A stretch of DNA of 25,904 nucleotides from Paracoccaceae bacterium (GCA_003561595.1 PWWF01000160.1:1-25904), one strand, 5' to 3'; counted from the first letter of the stretch, positions 8,258 to 17,235 are shown. Made by a program: numbers and translations. Notes: a model not told the origin generated them from the sequence alone.

Positions 8258-9868
8258 ATGAATATCTGGGGTGATCTGGCACGGCATCAGCGCAGGTCCG
8301 AGGGGCGGCACATGCTGGATCTGTTCGCCGACCCGGAGCGGGCGGCGGATTTTTCGGTCGCCTGTGGCGAGATGGTGCTGGATTATTCCAAGACCAATAT
8401 CGATGCCGAGGGACGCGATCTGCTGGTGGGGCTGGCCGAAGAGGCCGGGTTGGCACAGGCGCGTGCGGCGATGTTTGGCGGCAGGAAGATCAACGCGACC
8501 GAGGGGCGCGCCGTGCTGCATGTCGCGCAGCGCGCGGATGATGAGGCCGTGATCGAGGTGGATGGCCGCGATGTCATGCCGGAGCTGCGCGAGGTGCGCG
8601 CCCGCGCCTATGCCTTTGCCGAGGATGTGCGCGCGGGCCGGTTCACGGGGCAGGGGGGCGCGATTACGGATGTGGTCAATATCGGCATCGGCGGGTCCGA
8701 TCTGGGGCCTGCCATGGCGACATTGGCGCTGGCGCCGTTTCATGACGGGCCACGCCTGCATTATGTCAGCAATGTCGATGGCGCGCATATCGCCGATGTG
8801 CTGCGCGGGCTGGACCCGGAGACGACGCTGGTGATCGTGGCCTCCAAGACATTCACCACGATCGAGACGATGACCAATGCGCAGACCGCGCGCGACTGGA
8901 TGGCCAAACGCGTGGCCGATCCTGGCGCGCAGTTTGCCGCTGTCTCGACCGCGGGCGAGCGCACGGCTGCGTTTGGCATCGCGCCCGAGCGGGTGTTCGG
9001 CTTTGCCGATTGGGTGGGCGGGCGCTACTCGCTCTGGGGTCCGATCGGGCTGGGGCTGATGATCGCTGTGGGCGCGCAGGATTTCGACGCCTTTCTGGCG
9101 GGCGGGCGCGCGATGGACACGCATTTCCTGGAGGCCCCGCTTGTGCAGAACATGCCGGTGCTGCTGGCTATGGTGGGCGTGTGGCACAACCAGATCTGCG
9201 GGCATGCGACCCGCGCAGTGCTGCCCTATGACCAGCGGCTGGCGCGGCTGCCGGCCTATCTGCAACAGCTTGAGATGGAATCGAACGGCAAGCGGGTGGA
9301 TATGGACGGGCGCGATCTGGATCGCCATTCCGGCCCCGTCGTCTGGGGCGAGCCCGGCACCAACGGGCAGCATGCATTCTATCAGCTTATCCACCAGGGC
9401 ACGCGGGTGATTCCGTGCGAATTCCTGCTCGCCGCGCGCGGGCATGAGCCGCATCTTGCGCATCAGCACCGCTTGCTCGCTGCCAATTGCCTTGCGCAAT
9501 CCGAGGCGCTGATGCGTGGTCGCTCGCTCGATGAGGCGCGCGCGCTGATGGCGGCGAAAGGGCTGGAGGGGCTTGAGCTGGAGCGGCAGGCGCGCCACCG
9601 GGTGTTTCCGGGCAACCGCCCTTCGACAACGCTGATCTATCCGCAACTCACACCCTTCACGCTGGGCCAGATCATCGCGCTTTATGAACACCGGGTGTTC
9701 GTCGAAGGGGTGGTGCTGGGGCTCAATTCCTTCGATCAATGGGGGGTGGAGCTGGGCAAGGAACTGGCCACCGGGCTGGGGCCGCTGATCGAGGGTGCGG
9801 ATGCCAGCGCGAAGGACCCGTCAACCCGGGCCCTGATCGGCTATCTGCGCGCGAACAGCAACTCATAA
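8258..9868 (+). CDS. pgi: Glucose-6-phosphate isomerase
   Basis: Interconverts glucose-6-phosphate and fructose-6-phosphate. At 536 residues it is of the long bacterial type. Both family signatures are present: [16 protein letters not shown] at about residues 255-270, and [18 protein letters not shown] at about 486-503. Other landmarks are [13 protein letters not shown] (sugar phosphate binding, about 144-156), SKTFTTIET (about 197-205) and ESNGK (about 343). The ATG at 8258 follows AAGGGA by seven bases. It completes a zwf-pgl-pgi set, which lets fructose-6-phosphate be recycled into the Entner-Doudoroff route; edd and eda are not in the window. Confidence 0.96.
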   Translation: MNIWGDLARHQRRSEGRHMLDLFADPERAADFSVACGEMVLDYSKTNIDAEGRDLLVGLAEEAGLAQARAAMFGGRKINATEGRAVLHVAQRADDEAVIEVDGRDVMPELREVRARAYAFAEDVRAGRFTGQGGAITDVVNIGIGGSDLGPAMATLALAPFHDGPRLHYVSNVDGAHIADVLRGLDPETTLVIVASKTFTTIETMTNAQTARDWMAKRVADPGAQFAAVSTAGERTAAFGIAPERVFGFADWVGGRYSLWGPIGLGLMIAVGAQDFDAFLAGGRAMDTHFLEAPLVQNMPVLLAMVGVWHNQICGHATRAVLPYDQRLARLPAYLQQLEMESNGKRVDMDGRDLDRHSGPVVWGEPGTNGQHAFYQLIHQGTRVIPCEFLLAARGHEPHLAHQHRLLAANCLAQSEALMRGRSLDEARALMAAKGLEGLELERQARHRVFPGNRPSTTLIYPQLTPFTLGQIIALYEHRVFVEGVVLGLNSFDQWGVELGKELATGLGPLIEGADASAKDPSTRALIGYLRANSNS

Positions 9869-9873
9869 CCCAG

Positions 9874-9949
9874 CCGCGCCCGCGCGCCGCTGAAGCGGCG
9901 TGCAAGGGTGGGCGGGTGGGCACGACGCTGAAGCGGCGCGCGGGCGCGG
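9874..9949. terminator. Bidirectional terminator, 18-bp perfect inverted repeat
   Basis: CCGCGCCCGCGCGCCGCT (9874-9891) is the exact reverse complement of bases 9932-9949, with 40 bases between. A smaller hairpin CGCCGC-TGAA-GCGGCG (9885-9900) can form inside it. It separates pgi from the oppositely directed lipoprotein gene, so it probably ends both transcripts. Confidence 0.6.
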
Positions 9950-9950
9950 G

Positions 9951-10529
9951 TCAGTAACGGACCACGGTTTCGAAATCTCCGGGCCGGTCACCGGGATCGG
10001 CCAGCAGGTCATCCACCCCGAGCGTGATGCTTGCGCGCGTGCCATCGTCCGAAATCGTGCCGGTCGAGCTTTCGATCTCGCGGCCCTGCACAGTCAGGCT
10101 GATCGACATGCCCGCCATCATCTGGCGCATCATCGCCATCATGTTGGGGTCGTCCATCATTTCATCCATCTCGCCGGTCATACCGGCGAAGGGAAATGTC
10201 GCCTGCACGCGCCCGTCGCCCAGATTGACCAGTGCCCCATCCATGGTGACGGGCGCATCGTCATCAGCCTCGGCGTCAAAGATTTCGTCAAAGGTGCCGG
10301 TTTCATCGAAATCGCAGCGTACATGAGTTTCGGTCAGCGACAGTGTGCCGCCATCCTCCTCGGCGCAGAAACTGTCATCGCCGCCGGACATGTCATACAT
10401 CTGCCGTTCCATCTGGATGTAGCCGGTCACGCGGGCTTCATCCTCGCCCAGAACCTCGATGGTCATGTCCGATTCGATACAGGCGCTCAGCAGGATTGCG
10501 GCAGGCAGGGTCAGGGCAAGGGCGCGCAT
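9951..10529 (-). CDS. Acidic, Met-rich lipoprotein (LppM-like?)
   Basis: A 192-residue exported protein with a lipoprotein signal peptide ending in the lipobox LLSAC (C17), so it should be lipid-anchored at the cell envelope. The mature part is very acidic. A striking stretch at residues 117-141 has 11 methionines in 25 positions, mixed with Asp and Glu. The beginning of the mature domain (DMTIEVLGEDEARVTGYIQM) recalls the LppM-domain lipoproteins; this is a tentative resemblance only. The ATG at 10529 has GGAG about seven bases upstream. It is separated by 161 bases from rlmJ, so it may have its own promoter. Confidence 0.75.
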   Translation of the reverse strand: MRALALTLPAAILLSACIESDMTIEVLGEDEARVTGYIQMERQMYDMSGGDDSFCAEEDGGTLSLTETHVRCDFDETGTFDEIFDAEADDDAPVTMDGALVNLGDGRVQATFPFAGMTGEMDEMMDDPNMMAMMRQMMAGMSISLTVQGREIESSTGTISDDGTRASITLGVDDLLADPGDRPGDFETVVRY

Positions 10530-10602
10530 GGCGATACTCCGTTTCGAATTGTTTATTGCCCATAAACAGATCAGAAAACCGACCCCTGCGCTACCCCGTG
10601 AT

Positions 10603-10617
10603 TTGAACTGGGTTCAA
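10603..10617. promoter_or_regulatory. Perfect dyad TTGAAC-TGG-GTTCAA
   Basis: A 6-3-6 perfect inverted repeat about 75 bases upstream of the lipoprotein start. Its size and symmetry suit a dimeric repressor site, but it could also be part of a transcript end after rlmJ. It does not match the alphaproteobacterial LexA direct repeat GAAC-N7-GAAC. Confidence 0.35.
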
Positions 10618-10690
10618 GGTTTGCGCTGCATTGATTGCGAGCATGCGCGGCGAAGGCCTGCTTCTGGATACGTTTCGCGATATCGCCCTG

Positions 10691-11461
10691 TCAGCCCGCG
10701 ACAAGATCGGCCACGCGCTGTGCCTCGTCTTCCATCCCCCAGGGGGCGTTCAGCACCACCAGCCCCGATCCGATCATGCGGTGCCCGTCGCGGATGGGGG
10801 CAAAGCGCGCCTCGAACACGCGCGCATCGGGCAGCGAGGCGGTGATCCGTTCCACCATCGCGGCCTGCACCCCGCTTTGCAGCACCGGATACCACAGCAG
10901 GATCACGCCCACATTCCATTTGCGGTGCAGCGCGCTGATCGTGTCGGGCAGGGTGGTGTAGTCGGTTTTGACCTCATAGGACGGGTCGATCATCAGGACG
11001 CCGCGCCGGGGTGTCGGCGGGCAGAGGGAGAGCGCCAGTTCCAGCCCGTCGCGCCGTTCCACCCGCGCCCGCGCACCCATCAGCGCCTGCAGCGCGGCAA
11101 ACTCGCGCGGGTGCAACTCGGCCAGGGTCATACGGTCGCTATGGCGCAGCAGATGCGCCGCGATCAGGGGCGATCCTGGATAGGCCGCGATGCCATGCGC
11201 CGCGCGCGCCATGTCGATCGCGCGCCGGTAAGGGTGGGTGGGTGCAAAGGCCTGTTCCAGCCGCCCGATCCCGGCGGCGGCCTCGCCGGTCTTGCGCGCC
11301 TCTTCCGTGTCCAGCCGGTAGAGGGCGCGGCCTGCATGCGTCTCGATATAGCTGAGCGGTTTGTCCTTGGCGGCCATGTAATCCAGCACCCATGCCAGCA
11401 GCGCATGTTTGTGCATGTCGGCCAGATTGCCCGCGTGATAGCCATGCTGATAGGACAGCAT
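10691..11461 (-). CDS. rlmJ: 23S rRNA (adenine-2030-N6)-methyltransferase RlmJ
   Basis: Methylates N6 of an adenine in 23S rRNA (A2030 in E. coli) using S-adenosylmethionine. The 256-residue protein begins with the highly typical MLSYQHGYHAGNLADMHKH. It has the methyltransferase catalytic motif as DPSY (about residues 159-162), a variant of the usual DPPY, within RGVLMIDPSYEVK. Toward the end, LWYPV and GSGLVVLNAPWG are also family hallmarks. It follows the acetyltransferase gene by 14 bases and so is probably in the same leftward transcript. Confidence 0.92.
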   Translation of the reverse strand: MLSYQHGYHAGNLADMHKHALLAWVLDYMAAKDKPLSYIETHAGRALYRLDTEEARKTGEAAAGIGRLEQAFAPTHPYRRAIDMARAAHGIAAYPGSPLIAAHLLRHSDRMTLAELHPREFAALQALMGARARVERRDGLELALSLCPPTPRRGVLMIDPSYEVKTDYTTLPDTISALHRKWNVGVILLWYPVLQSGVQAAMVERITASLPDARVFEARFAPIRDGHRMIGSGLVVLNAPWGMEDEAQRVADLVAG

Positions 11462-11475
11462 CGTATGCCCCTGTG

Positions 11476-11898
11476 CTAGACGTCGCGGACCATGTCGCGA
11501 TGGCGGATGCCCGCATCCAGATATTCCGGCCCCTCGGCGACAAAGCCAAGCGCCTCGTAAAACCCGATGGCGTGGATCTGCGCGCCCAGACGCGCCTGCA
11601 TGATGCCGGGGCGGTCGCGCAGCACATCAAGCGCCGTGCGGATCAGCCCCGCGCCGATCCCCTTGCCGCGCAGATTGCCCAGCACGCAGACCCGTCCGAT
11701 CTTGCCGGTCTCGCCCGACAGCAACAGCCGCGCACAGCCCACGGGCACGCCGTCGATCTGCGCCAGCAGATGCAGCGCGTCACCGTCGCGGCCATCGACC
11801 TCTTCGGCCTCGGGCACCTGCTGTTCCTCGATGAACACGACCCGGCGCAGCGCCAGACAGGTCTGCAGATCATCGGTCAGCGCGATCTGGGCGTTCAT
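11476..11898 (-). CDS. GNAT-family N-acetyltransferase
   Basis: A 140-residue single-domain GNAT protein that transfers an acetyl group from acetyl-CoA to an unknown amine. The early segment [17 protein letters not shown] (about 17-33) and the acetyl-CoA pyrophosphate loop [18 protein letters not shown] (about 68-85, with RGKGIG) are clear. [12 protein letters not shown] near 108-119 is the usual C-terminal motif. It resembles ElaA-like and related small acetyltransferases. Its start overlaps the dapE stop by four bases, so it is translationally coupled to dapE. Confidence 0.88.
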   Translation of the reverse strand: MNAQIALTDDLQTCLALRRVVFIEEQQVPEAEEVDGRDGDALHLLAQIDGVPVGCARLLLSGETGKIGRVCVLGNLRGKGIGAGLIRTALDVLRDRPGIMQARLGAQIHAIGFYEALGFVAEGPEYLDAGIRHRDMVRDV

Positions 11899-13043
11899 GC
11901 GAAATAATCCTGCAGTACGCGGGCATAGACGCGCTTGAGTGTATGGATCTGATCTGTCTCGGCATATTCATCGACCTGATGCATGGATGTGCCGACCAGA
12001 CCGAATTCGACCACGGGGCAATGATCCTTGACAAAGCGGGCATCCGATGTCCCGCCAGAGGTCGAGAGGACGGGCGCCCGTCCGCATTCCACTTCGACCG
12101 CGCGCGCGACCAGATCGGACAACGGCCCCGGCGGCGTCAGAAACGGCTCACCCGAGATATGGACGGCCACGTCCAGCGCGACCCCGGTGGCGGCCTGATG
12201 CTCGGCCGCCTGCGCCTGCAGCCAGTCGCGCAGACCCGCACCCGAATGCAGGTCGTTGAAGCGGATATTCAGCACCGCGCGCGCCTGGGCCGGCACCACA
12301 TTCGAGGCCGGATTGCCGGTATCCACGCTGGTCAGCGCCAGGGTCGAGGGGTCGAAATGATCGGTGCCCTGATCCAGTTCGTGCTGCGCCAACAGGTCCA
12401 GCAGCCCCACCAGCGCAGGCAGCGGGTTCAGCGCCTTGTGCGGATAGGCCGTGTGCCCCTGCCGCCCGCGCGCGGTGATGGTGGCCGTCAGCGAGCCGCG
12501 CCGCCCGATCTTGATCATCTCGCCCATCGTCTCGGGGCAGGTGGGTTCACCCACCATACAGGCCGCCATCGCTTCGCCCTGCGCCTCCATCCAGTCCAGG
12601 ATCGCGATGGTGCCGTCGCGGCCCGGCCCTTCCTCATCGCCGGTGATGGTCAGGATCACCGCGCCCTCGGGCGGGGTGTCGCGCACGAAATCCACTGCCG
12701 CCGCGACGAACGCAGCCACGCCTGATTTCATGTCGCAGGCCCCGCGCCCCCAGATGCGCCCGCCCTCGATCTGCCCGCCAAACGGGTTCTGCGTCCAGTC
12801 ATCGGGGTTGCCCAGTGGCACGACATCCGTGTGCCCGTTGAACCCGAAACTGCGCGGATGCCCGCGCGGTCCCCAGCGCGCGAACAGATTGGGCGTCTCG
12901 CCCCGGTCCACGCGCGTGCAGTCAAACCCGGCCTTGGTCAGCACCTCTTCCAGCAGGCGCAGCGCGCCCCCTTCCGTGGGCGTGACCGAGGGGCATCGGA
13001 TCAGCGCTGCGGTCAGCGCGACCGGGCAGAGCGGTTCAGTCAT
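11895..13043 (-). CDS. dapE: Succinyl-diaminopimelate desuccinylase
   Basis: Removes succinate from N-succinyl-LL-2,6-diaminopimelate in lysine and peptidoglycan precursor synthesis. A two-zinc M20 peptidase-fold enzyme of 382 residues, the normal length. Metal and catalytic residues are visible: H71 and D73 in GHTDVVP, D104 in GACDMKSG, E137/E138 in GDEEGPG, and the late metal histidine in [18 protein letters not shown] near the end is typical of DapE rather than ArgE. The start at 13043 ([10 protein letters not shown]) was chosen because the longer frame has no family-like extension. It overlaps the upstream small gene by 8 bases and the downstream acetyltransferase gene by 4. Confidence 0.95.
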   Translation of the reverse strand: MTEPLCPVALTAALIRCPSVTPTEGGALRLLEEVLTKAGFDCTRVDRGETPNLFARWGPRGHPRSFGFNGHTDVVPLGNPDDWTQNPFGGQIEGGRIWGRGACDMKSGVAAFVAAAVDFVRDTPPEGAVILTITGDEEGPGRDGTIAILDWMEAQGEAMAACMVGEPTCPETMGEMIKIGRRGSLTATITARGRQGHTAYPHKALNPLPALVGLLDLLAQHELDQGTDHFDPSTLALTSVDTGNPASNVVPAQARAVLNIRFNDLHSGAGLRDWLQAQAAEHQAATGVALDVAVHISGEPFLTPPGPLSDLVARAVEVECGRAPVLSTSGGTSDARFVKDHCPVVEFGLVGTSMHQVDEYAETDQIHTLKRVYARVLQDYFA

Positions 13044-13395
13044 CTTCAGCCTCGCCCGTGAACCATGTTTTCTGGGCAACGATCACGGCATTCTCGCGCT
13101 GTGCCCGCGCCATCAGCTCGCGTTCTTCATCGGGCACCGTGTCACCTGCCTTCAGCCGCTCTTCCAGCGTGCCATAGCTTGTCACATCCAGCGGGCGCAC
13201 ACCGGCGGTTTTCAGAACGGCGACGGTTTCGCGCACGGCCTCGGCCTCATCCACGCCGCTGGCATAGATCAAGAGGCCCGCGCCCGTCGCGCCGTCGGGC
13301 AGGTCATCCTCGGGGCTGCGGCCCAGTTCCACCAGCAGGGTATAGACCTGCGGCTCGGGCCGGTTCTCAGAGTCCTTGCTCGGTGTCTTTGGCAT
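13036..13395 (-). CDS. Conserved hypothetical protein upstream of dapE
   Basis: A 119-residue, acidic, soluble protein that I do not recognise by name. It starts at ATG 13395 ([16 protein letters not shown]), with GAAAGGA at a suitable distance upstream; the longer frame to 13590 runs inside the SGNH hydrolase gene and is rejected. A predicted alpha/beta core ([40 protein letters not shown]) is followed by a Glu/Arg-rich helix. There is no signal peptide, membrane segment or cysteine. Its end overlaps the dapE start by 8 bases, so it is co-translated with dapE. Confidence 0.75.
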   Translation of the reverse strand: MPKTPSKDSENRPEPQVYTLLVELGRSPEDDLPDGATGAGLLIYASGVDEAEAVRETVAVLKTAGVRPLDVTSYGTLEERLKAGDTVPDEERELMARAQRENAVIVAQKTWFTGEAEDD

Positions 13396-13423
13396 CGGCA
13401 GCGTCCTTTCAAAAGCACCCCTG

Positions 13424-14113
13424 TCAGGAAAGCGCGCGCAGGGCAAGAGCCGCCATGCGCGCGCCCCATTCGGCATAGACGGGTGCGCCGGGGTGAAACC
13501 CGTCGCGCGCCAGCATCCCGGGCGAGAGCGCCAGATCAAACGGCACATGCTGCGCACCCCGTGCCGCGCACAGTGCGCGCAGGCGCGCATCGAGGCGGTC
13601 CGCGCGTGCGCCCAGATGGCTGCGCCAGGGTTCGGGAAAGGCCGGAAACTGGCCCAGCGGCGGCACGGCAGAGGCGAGAATCACCCGTGCCCCGTGGCGC
13701 GCGCGCAGATCGTCCAGCACAGACGCGTAGGCGCGGGCAAAACGCGCCTCTGATGTCTGGCGCAGCACGTCATTGACCCCCAGCGCCAGCACCGCCACGT
13801 CACAGTCACCCGCCCCGGCCAGCAGCCCTCGCGCCGCGCGCGTGGTGGCGCCCGAGCGCGCGCGCAAGTCCCAGATGACGCGGTGATGCGGGGCCAGATG
13901 CGTCAGCATATGGCCTGCCAGTGCCGCGCTCTGATCCTGCACGCCGACACCCGCCGCCGAGGAATCACCCAGGATCAGCAACCGCAGTTCGGGCCCGTGC
14001 CCGATCACGCCTGCGCGCGGCCCGCCCGCCTCTGGCAGCCGTTCGGTCCGGGCGATGGTGGTCAGCGCCTGAACCAGATAGAGCGGCGCGCGGATCAGGG
14101 GGGAGCGCATCAT
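13424..14113 (-). CDS. SGNH/GDSL-type esterase
   Basis: A 229-residue SGNH hydrolase. Block I is LLILGDSSAAGVG with the nucleophile Ser at about 51, block III is ALGVNDVL (the N of the oxyanion hole), and block V is DGFHPG with the Asp-x-x-His pair. The N-terminal 20 residues (SPLIRAPLYLVQALTTIA) could form a membrane anchor. The start is one of two adjacent ATGs (14113 or 14110); both lack a strong ribosome site, while longer frames have no plausible N-terminus. It is the first gene of the leftward set, 28 bases from the next. The substrate is unknown; lipid, sugar-acetyl or thioester substrates are all found in this family. Confidence 0.82.
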   Translation of the reverse strand: MMRSPLIRAPLYLVQALTTIARTERLPEAGGPRAGVIGHGPELRLLILGDSSAAGVGVQDQSAALAGHMLTHLAPHHRVIWDLRARSGATTRAARGLLAGAGDCDVAVLALGVNDVLRQTSEARFARAYASVLDDLRARHGARVILASAVPPLGQFPAFPEPWRSHLGARADRLDARLRALCAARGAQHVPFDLALSPGMLARDGFHPGAPVYAEWGARMAALALRALS

Positions 14114-14608
14114 ATGGCCACCATGCCCTGATGCGCCGCGCCTGTCATCCACCTGCGCTGTGTGTATTGTCCGGGATTCTCGGCGCGGGTATTGCCTGCC
14201 AGCTTTTGATATGCGGGATGCGCCCGCGTCGCCTACGCCTTGCGCTGCTGCGCCCGCTGCCACCTCTCGGCGAGGGGTAACGAATACAACGCAGGACTCA
14301 CCAGTAAATGCCTGAAATACCGGCATCTGGTGCGTCTCGCTAGACCCTCCAGACCCATACCGCCCGGTATCGGCCTATAGCGTCGCGGTTTCGGGACGTC
14401 ATTTGCCGGAAACCCGATACACCTGAGCGACCCGCTCTCCCCATGCCAAGCCGGATGCGCCAGCATCCGGCCCCCGAAGCGTCCACCCAAATCCACGGCC
14501 ATTCAGCACGCGCCCCGGATGGGGCCAAGCCCGGCTCCGGGGGGCTGGCCCCCGGAGCCGGGTTTCGCTACACCATGGCCAGTGAACAGCGATGCAGGAG
14601 CCGCCATC
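14114..14608. other. Non-coding gap between divergent genes
   Basis: About 495 bases with no protein gene that I can support. It must hold promoters for the leftward SGNH gene and for lpxD. Visible are a 9-pair hairpin GCCGGATGC-GCCA-GCATCCGGC (14450-14471), the 14-pair hairpin listed separately at 14530-14562, and a TATAGC hexamer at about 14380. The local base composition is less GC-rich than in the flanking genes from about 14275 to 14400. Confidence 0.5.
14530..14562. terminator. Strong 14-bp hairpin upstream of lpxD
   Basis: CCCGGCTCCGGGGG (14530-14543) pairs perfectly with CCCCCGGAGCCGGG (14549-14562) around a five-base loop GCTGG, followed by TTT. It has terminator shape in the + direction but lies in a gap with no rightward gene before it. 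It may instead be a dispersed GC-rich palindrome. Confidence 0.5.
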
Positions 14609-15706
14609 ATGGCGCATTCGATTGCCGAGTTGGCCGTCAGCCTCGGGCTGGACTTCGCAGGCGACGGGGCCTTGCGCATCACCCGTGCCGCAGAACCCGC
14701 CGCCGCGGGACCGGACGCGTTGGCCATGGCGATGGACCCGAAATATGCCGAAGGGCTGGTGCAGGGGCAGGCGCGCGCCGCGATCCTGTGGCCCGGCGCG
14801 GACTGGCAGGCGCTGGGGCTGCGCGCGGCGATTTTCGCCCCGCGCCCCCGCTGGGCCATGGCCGGGCTGAGCGAGGCGTTCGATCCCGGTTATGATTTCG
14901 GGCAGGGCATCCACCCGCTTGCCCATATCGACCCGACGGCCGAAATCGGCGCGGGCGCGCGGATCGGCCCCTTTACCAGCATCGGCCCGCGCAGCCGGAT
15001 CGGAGCAGGCGCGCGCATCGCGCCCAATGTCACTGTGGGCGAGGATGTCGTGATCGGGGCGGATGTCATCCTGCATGCAGGCGCACGGATCGGCGCGCGC
15101 TGCGTGATCGGGGATCGTTATATCGGCCAGCCCAACAGCGTGCTGGGCGGCTGCGGGTTCAGTTTCGTCACTCCAGAGCCTTCGGGGGCCGAGGATGTGC
15201 GCGCCACACTCTCGGGCGAGCGGCAGTTGCGCGCGCAGAAATGGCACCGCATCCAGTCGCTGGGCGCCGTGCGCGTGGGCGATGATGTGGAACTGGGCGC
15301 GAACAGTTCCATCGACCGGGGCACGATCCGCGACACGGTGATCGGGTCGGGCACCAAGATCGATTCGGTCTGCCAGATCGGGCATAATGTGCAGATGGGC
15401 GAGGATTGCATGATGTGCGGCATGGCGGGCGTCGCAGGCTCGGCCCGGATCGGCAACCGGGTGCTGCTGGCGGGCAAGGTCGCGGTGAATGACAATATCT
15501 TTGTGGGCGATGACGTGATCGTGGGCGGCGCGAGCCGCGTCTATACCAATGTGCCAGCGGGCCGCACGGTGCTGGGCGATCCGGCCACGAAGCTGGAAAC
15601 GCAGCTTGAGATCCGCAAGGTTCTGCGCCGCCTGCCGCGTCTGGCCGCACAGGTCGCCCGGCTGCAGGACGCGGTTTTCCCACGCAAGGATGACAGCAAG
15701 GGCTAG
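14609..15706 (+). CDS. lpxD: UDP-3-O-acylglucosamine N-acyltransferase (LpxD)
   Basis: Adds the amide-linked acyl chain to UDP-3-O-acyl-glucosamine, the third step of lipid A synthesis. The 365-residue protein has the LpxD-type uridine-binding N-domain (SIAELAVSLGLDFAGDG, with MAMDPKY and AAIFAPRPRWAMA), then a long left-handed beta-helix of hexapeptide repeats from about 105 to 325. The catalytic histidine is in QIGHNVQMG (about H259), and the C-terminal helix follows LRRLPRLAAQVARLQ. The ATG at 14609 has AGGAG nearby; a longer frame back to 14519 is not LpxD-like and runs through a hairpin. The usual neighbours bamA, fabZ and lpxA are not in this window. Confidence 0.92.
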   Translation: MAHSIAELAVSLGLDFAGDGALRITRAAEPAAAGPDALAMAMDPKYAEGLVQGQARAAILWPGADWQALGLRAAIFAPRPRWAMAGLSEAFDPGYDFGQGIHPLAHIDPTAEIGAGARIGPFTSIGPRSRIGAGARIAPNVTVGEDVVIGADVILHAGARIGARCVIGDRYIGQPNSVLGGCGFSFVTPEPSGAEDVRATLSGERQLRAQKWHRIQSLGAVRVGDDVELGANSSIDRGTIRDTVIGSGTKIDSVCQIGHNVQMGEDCMMCGMAGVAGSARIGNRVLLAGKVAVNDNIFVGDDVIVGGASRVYTNVPAGRTVLGDPATKLETQLEIRKVLRRLPRLAAQVARLQDAVFPRKDDSKG

Positions 15707-15779
15707 TCCTTGCCGCGTGGTGGCTTATCTGCCCCCGCAACGGCAATGATACAGGGCAGCCATGATGGACGGATCCCCG

Positions 15780-16277
15780 ATGAGCGAGCAGGTTTTCACC
15801 CCCGACACAGCCCATCAGCGCGCTTTTCGCGACGCCCTGGGCCATTTCGCCACAGGGGTGACCGTGATCACCACGCACAGCGACAAGGGGCCGCTGGGGA
15901 TCACGGCCAACAGTTTCGCCGCACTCTCGCTCGATCCGGCGCTGGTGATGTGGGCGCCCGCGCGGTTTTCGCGCCGGTTTGATGCCTTTGCCGAGGCCAG
16001 TCATTTCGCGATCCATGTGCTGGCGGAGGATCAGCTCTGGCTGGCGCGGCACTTCGCGCGCGACGGGCTGGATTTCGCGCTGGATGGCGTGGGCGAGGGG
16101 GTGGGCGGCGTGCCGCTGCTGCCCGGCTGCCTCGCGCGGTTCGAATGCGCGCGCCATGCGGTGCATCCCGGCGGCGATCATGCCATCGTGGTGGGCGAGG
16201 TGCTGCGTGTGCAGGCGCGCGAAGGGGCGGGCTTGAGCTTTTTCGCGGGCCAGTACGGGCGCATCGATGCCGGATGA
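15780..16277 (+). CDS. Flavin reductase-like, FMN-binding protein
   Basis: A 165-residue member of the flavin reductase (HpaC/RutF-type) family, which uses NAD(P)H to reduce FMN or FAD for a partner enzyme. The family core is FRDALGHFATGVTVITTH (about 13-30) and GITANSFAALSLDPALVMWAP (about 37-57), which builds the split-barrel FMN site; the end GLSFFAGQYGRI is also typical. The start is ATG 15780 (MSEQVFTPD) or the in-frame ATG 15762 (adds MMDGSP). The last 11 bases overlap the bciA start, so the two are coupled. The partner that would use reduced flavin is not obvious. Confidence 0.85.
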   Translation: MSEQVFTPDTAHQRAFRDALGHFATGVTVITTHSDKGPLGITANSFAALSLDPALVMWAPARFSRRFDAFAEASHFAIHVLAEDQLWLARHFARDGLDFALDGVGEGVGGVPLLPGCLARFECARHAVHPGGDHAIVVGEVLRVQAREGAGLSFFAGQYGRIDAG

Positions 16278-17226
16278 ACGCGGCCATGTGGTGCTGCTGG
16301 GCGCCACCGGCAGCATCGGGCGCGCGACGTGCGCGGAATTGCTGGCCCAGGGCTATCGGGTCACCTGCCTGGCGCGCCGGGAAGTGCCCGAGGGCACATT
16401 GCCCGAGGGGGCAGTCTGCACGGTTGCGGATAGTGGCGACCCAAGCGTGCTTGGCGCGCTTGGCCCGGTGGCGGCGGTGATCTCCTGCATGGCGTCGCGC
16501 AGCGGCAGCGCGCGCGATGCCTGGGCGGTGGATCACGCGGCGCATTCGGCGGCCTTGCGGGCGGCGCAGGTGGCCGGGGTAGGGCAGTTCATCCTGCTCT
16601 CGGCCATCTGCGTGCAAAAACCCCTGCTGGAATTCCAGCGCGCGAAACTGGCCTTCGAGTCAGAGCTTCAGGCCGCCCCGATTGACTGGAGCATCGTCCG
16701 CCCGACCGCGTTTTTCAAATCCCTCTCGGGGCAGGTCGCGCGGGTGCAGGCGGGCAAGCCGTTTCTGGTCTTTGGCGACGGACGGCTGACAGCCTGCAAG
16801 CCCATCAGCGACCGCGACCTTGCGCGCTACCTTGTGGGCTGCATCCGCGCGCCCTCGCGTATGGGGCGCATCCTGCCCATCGGCGGGCCGGGACCCGCGC
16901 TGACCCCGCGCGATCAGGCGGCGATGCTGTTCGATCTGCTGGACAGGCCCGCGCGCATCCGGCAGGTGCCCGTGGCGCTGATGGATGCGATCATCGCGGG
17001 CCTGTCGGGACTGGGGCGCGTATCGCCCCGGATGGCCGAGCGGGCGGAATTTGCCCGAACCGGGCGCTACTATGCGACAGAGTCGATGCTGTGCTGGGAT
17101 GCTGAGAAAGGCCGCTATGACGCAGACGCGACGCCTGAATTCGGCAGCGACACGCTGCGCGATCATTATGCGCGGCTGATCCGTGGCGAAGAGCGGCATG
17201 ATCTGGGCGCGCATGCCGTGTTCTGA
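16267..17226 (+). CDS. bciA: Divinyl (proto)chlorophyllide a 8-vinyl reductase, BciA type
   Basis: NAD(P)H-dependent reduction of the C8 vinyl group during bacteriochlorophyll synthesis. The 319-residue protein has a Rossmann nucleotide site LLGATGSIGRA (about 10-20) and several stretches typical of BciA: DAWAVDHAAHSAALRAAQ, LLSAICVQKPLLEFQRAK (about 116-133), SIVRPTAFFKSLSGQ, FLVFGDGRLTACKPISD and IGGPGPALTPR. General NmrA-like proteins lack the ICVQKP and FFKSLSGQ segments, which favours this specific call. It overlaps the flavin reductase gene by 11 bases. No other bch, crt or puf genes are in the window, so it lies outside any photosynthesis cluster seen here. It implies that the organism can make bacteriochlorophyll. 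Confidence 0.88.
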   Translation: MPDERGHVVLLGATGSIGRATCAELLAQGYRVTCLARREVPEGTLPEGAVCTVADSGDPSVLGALGPVAAVISCMASRSGSARDAWAVDHAAHSAALRAAQVAGVGQFILLSAICVQKPLLEFQRAKLAFESELQAAPIDWSIVRPTAFFKSLSGQVARVQAGKPFLVFGDGRLTACKPISDRDLARYLVGCIRAPSRMGRILPIGGPGPALTPRDQAAMLFDLLDRPARIRQVPVALMDAIIAGLSGLGRVSPRMAERAEFARTGRYYATESMLCWDAEKGRYDADATPEFGSDTLRDHYARLIRGEERHDLGAHAVF

Positions 17227-17235
17227 CCGCAGCGG

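Noticed and set aside
7676..9739. A 687-residue open frame on the minus strand across pgl and pgi
   Set aside because: Antisense to two certain enzymes, His/Arg-rich shadow composition, and no recognisable domain.
14399..15385. A 328-residue minus-strand frame opposite lpxD
   Set aside because: Asp/Ala/Arg/His-rich shadow of the hexapeptide repeats of LpxD; it would also cover the lpxD start and the hairpin.
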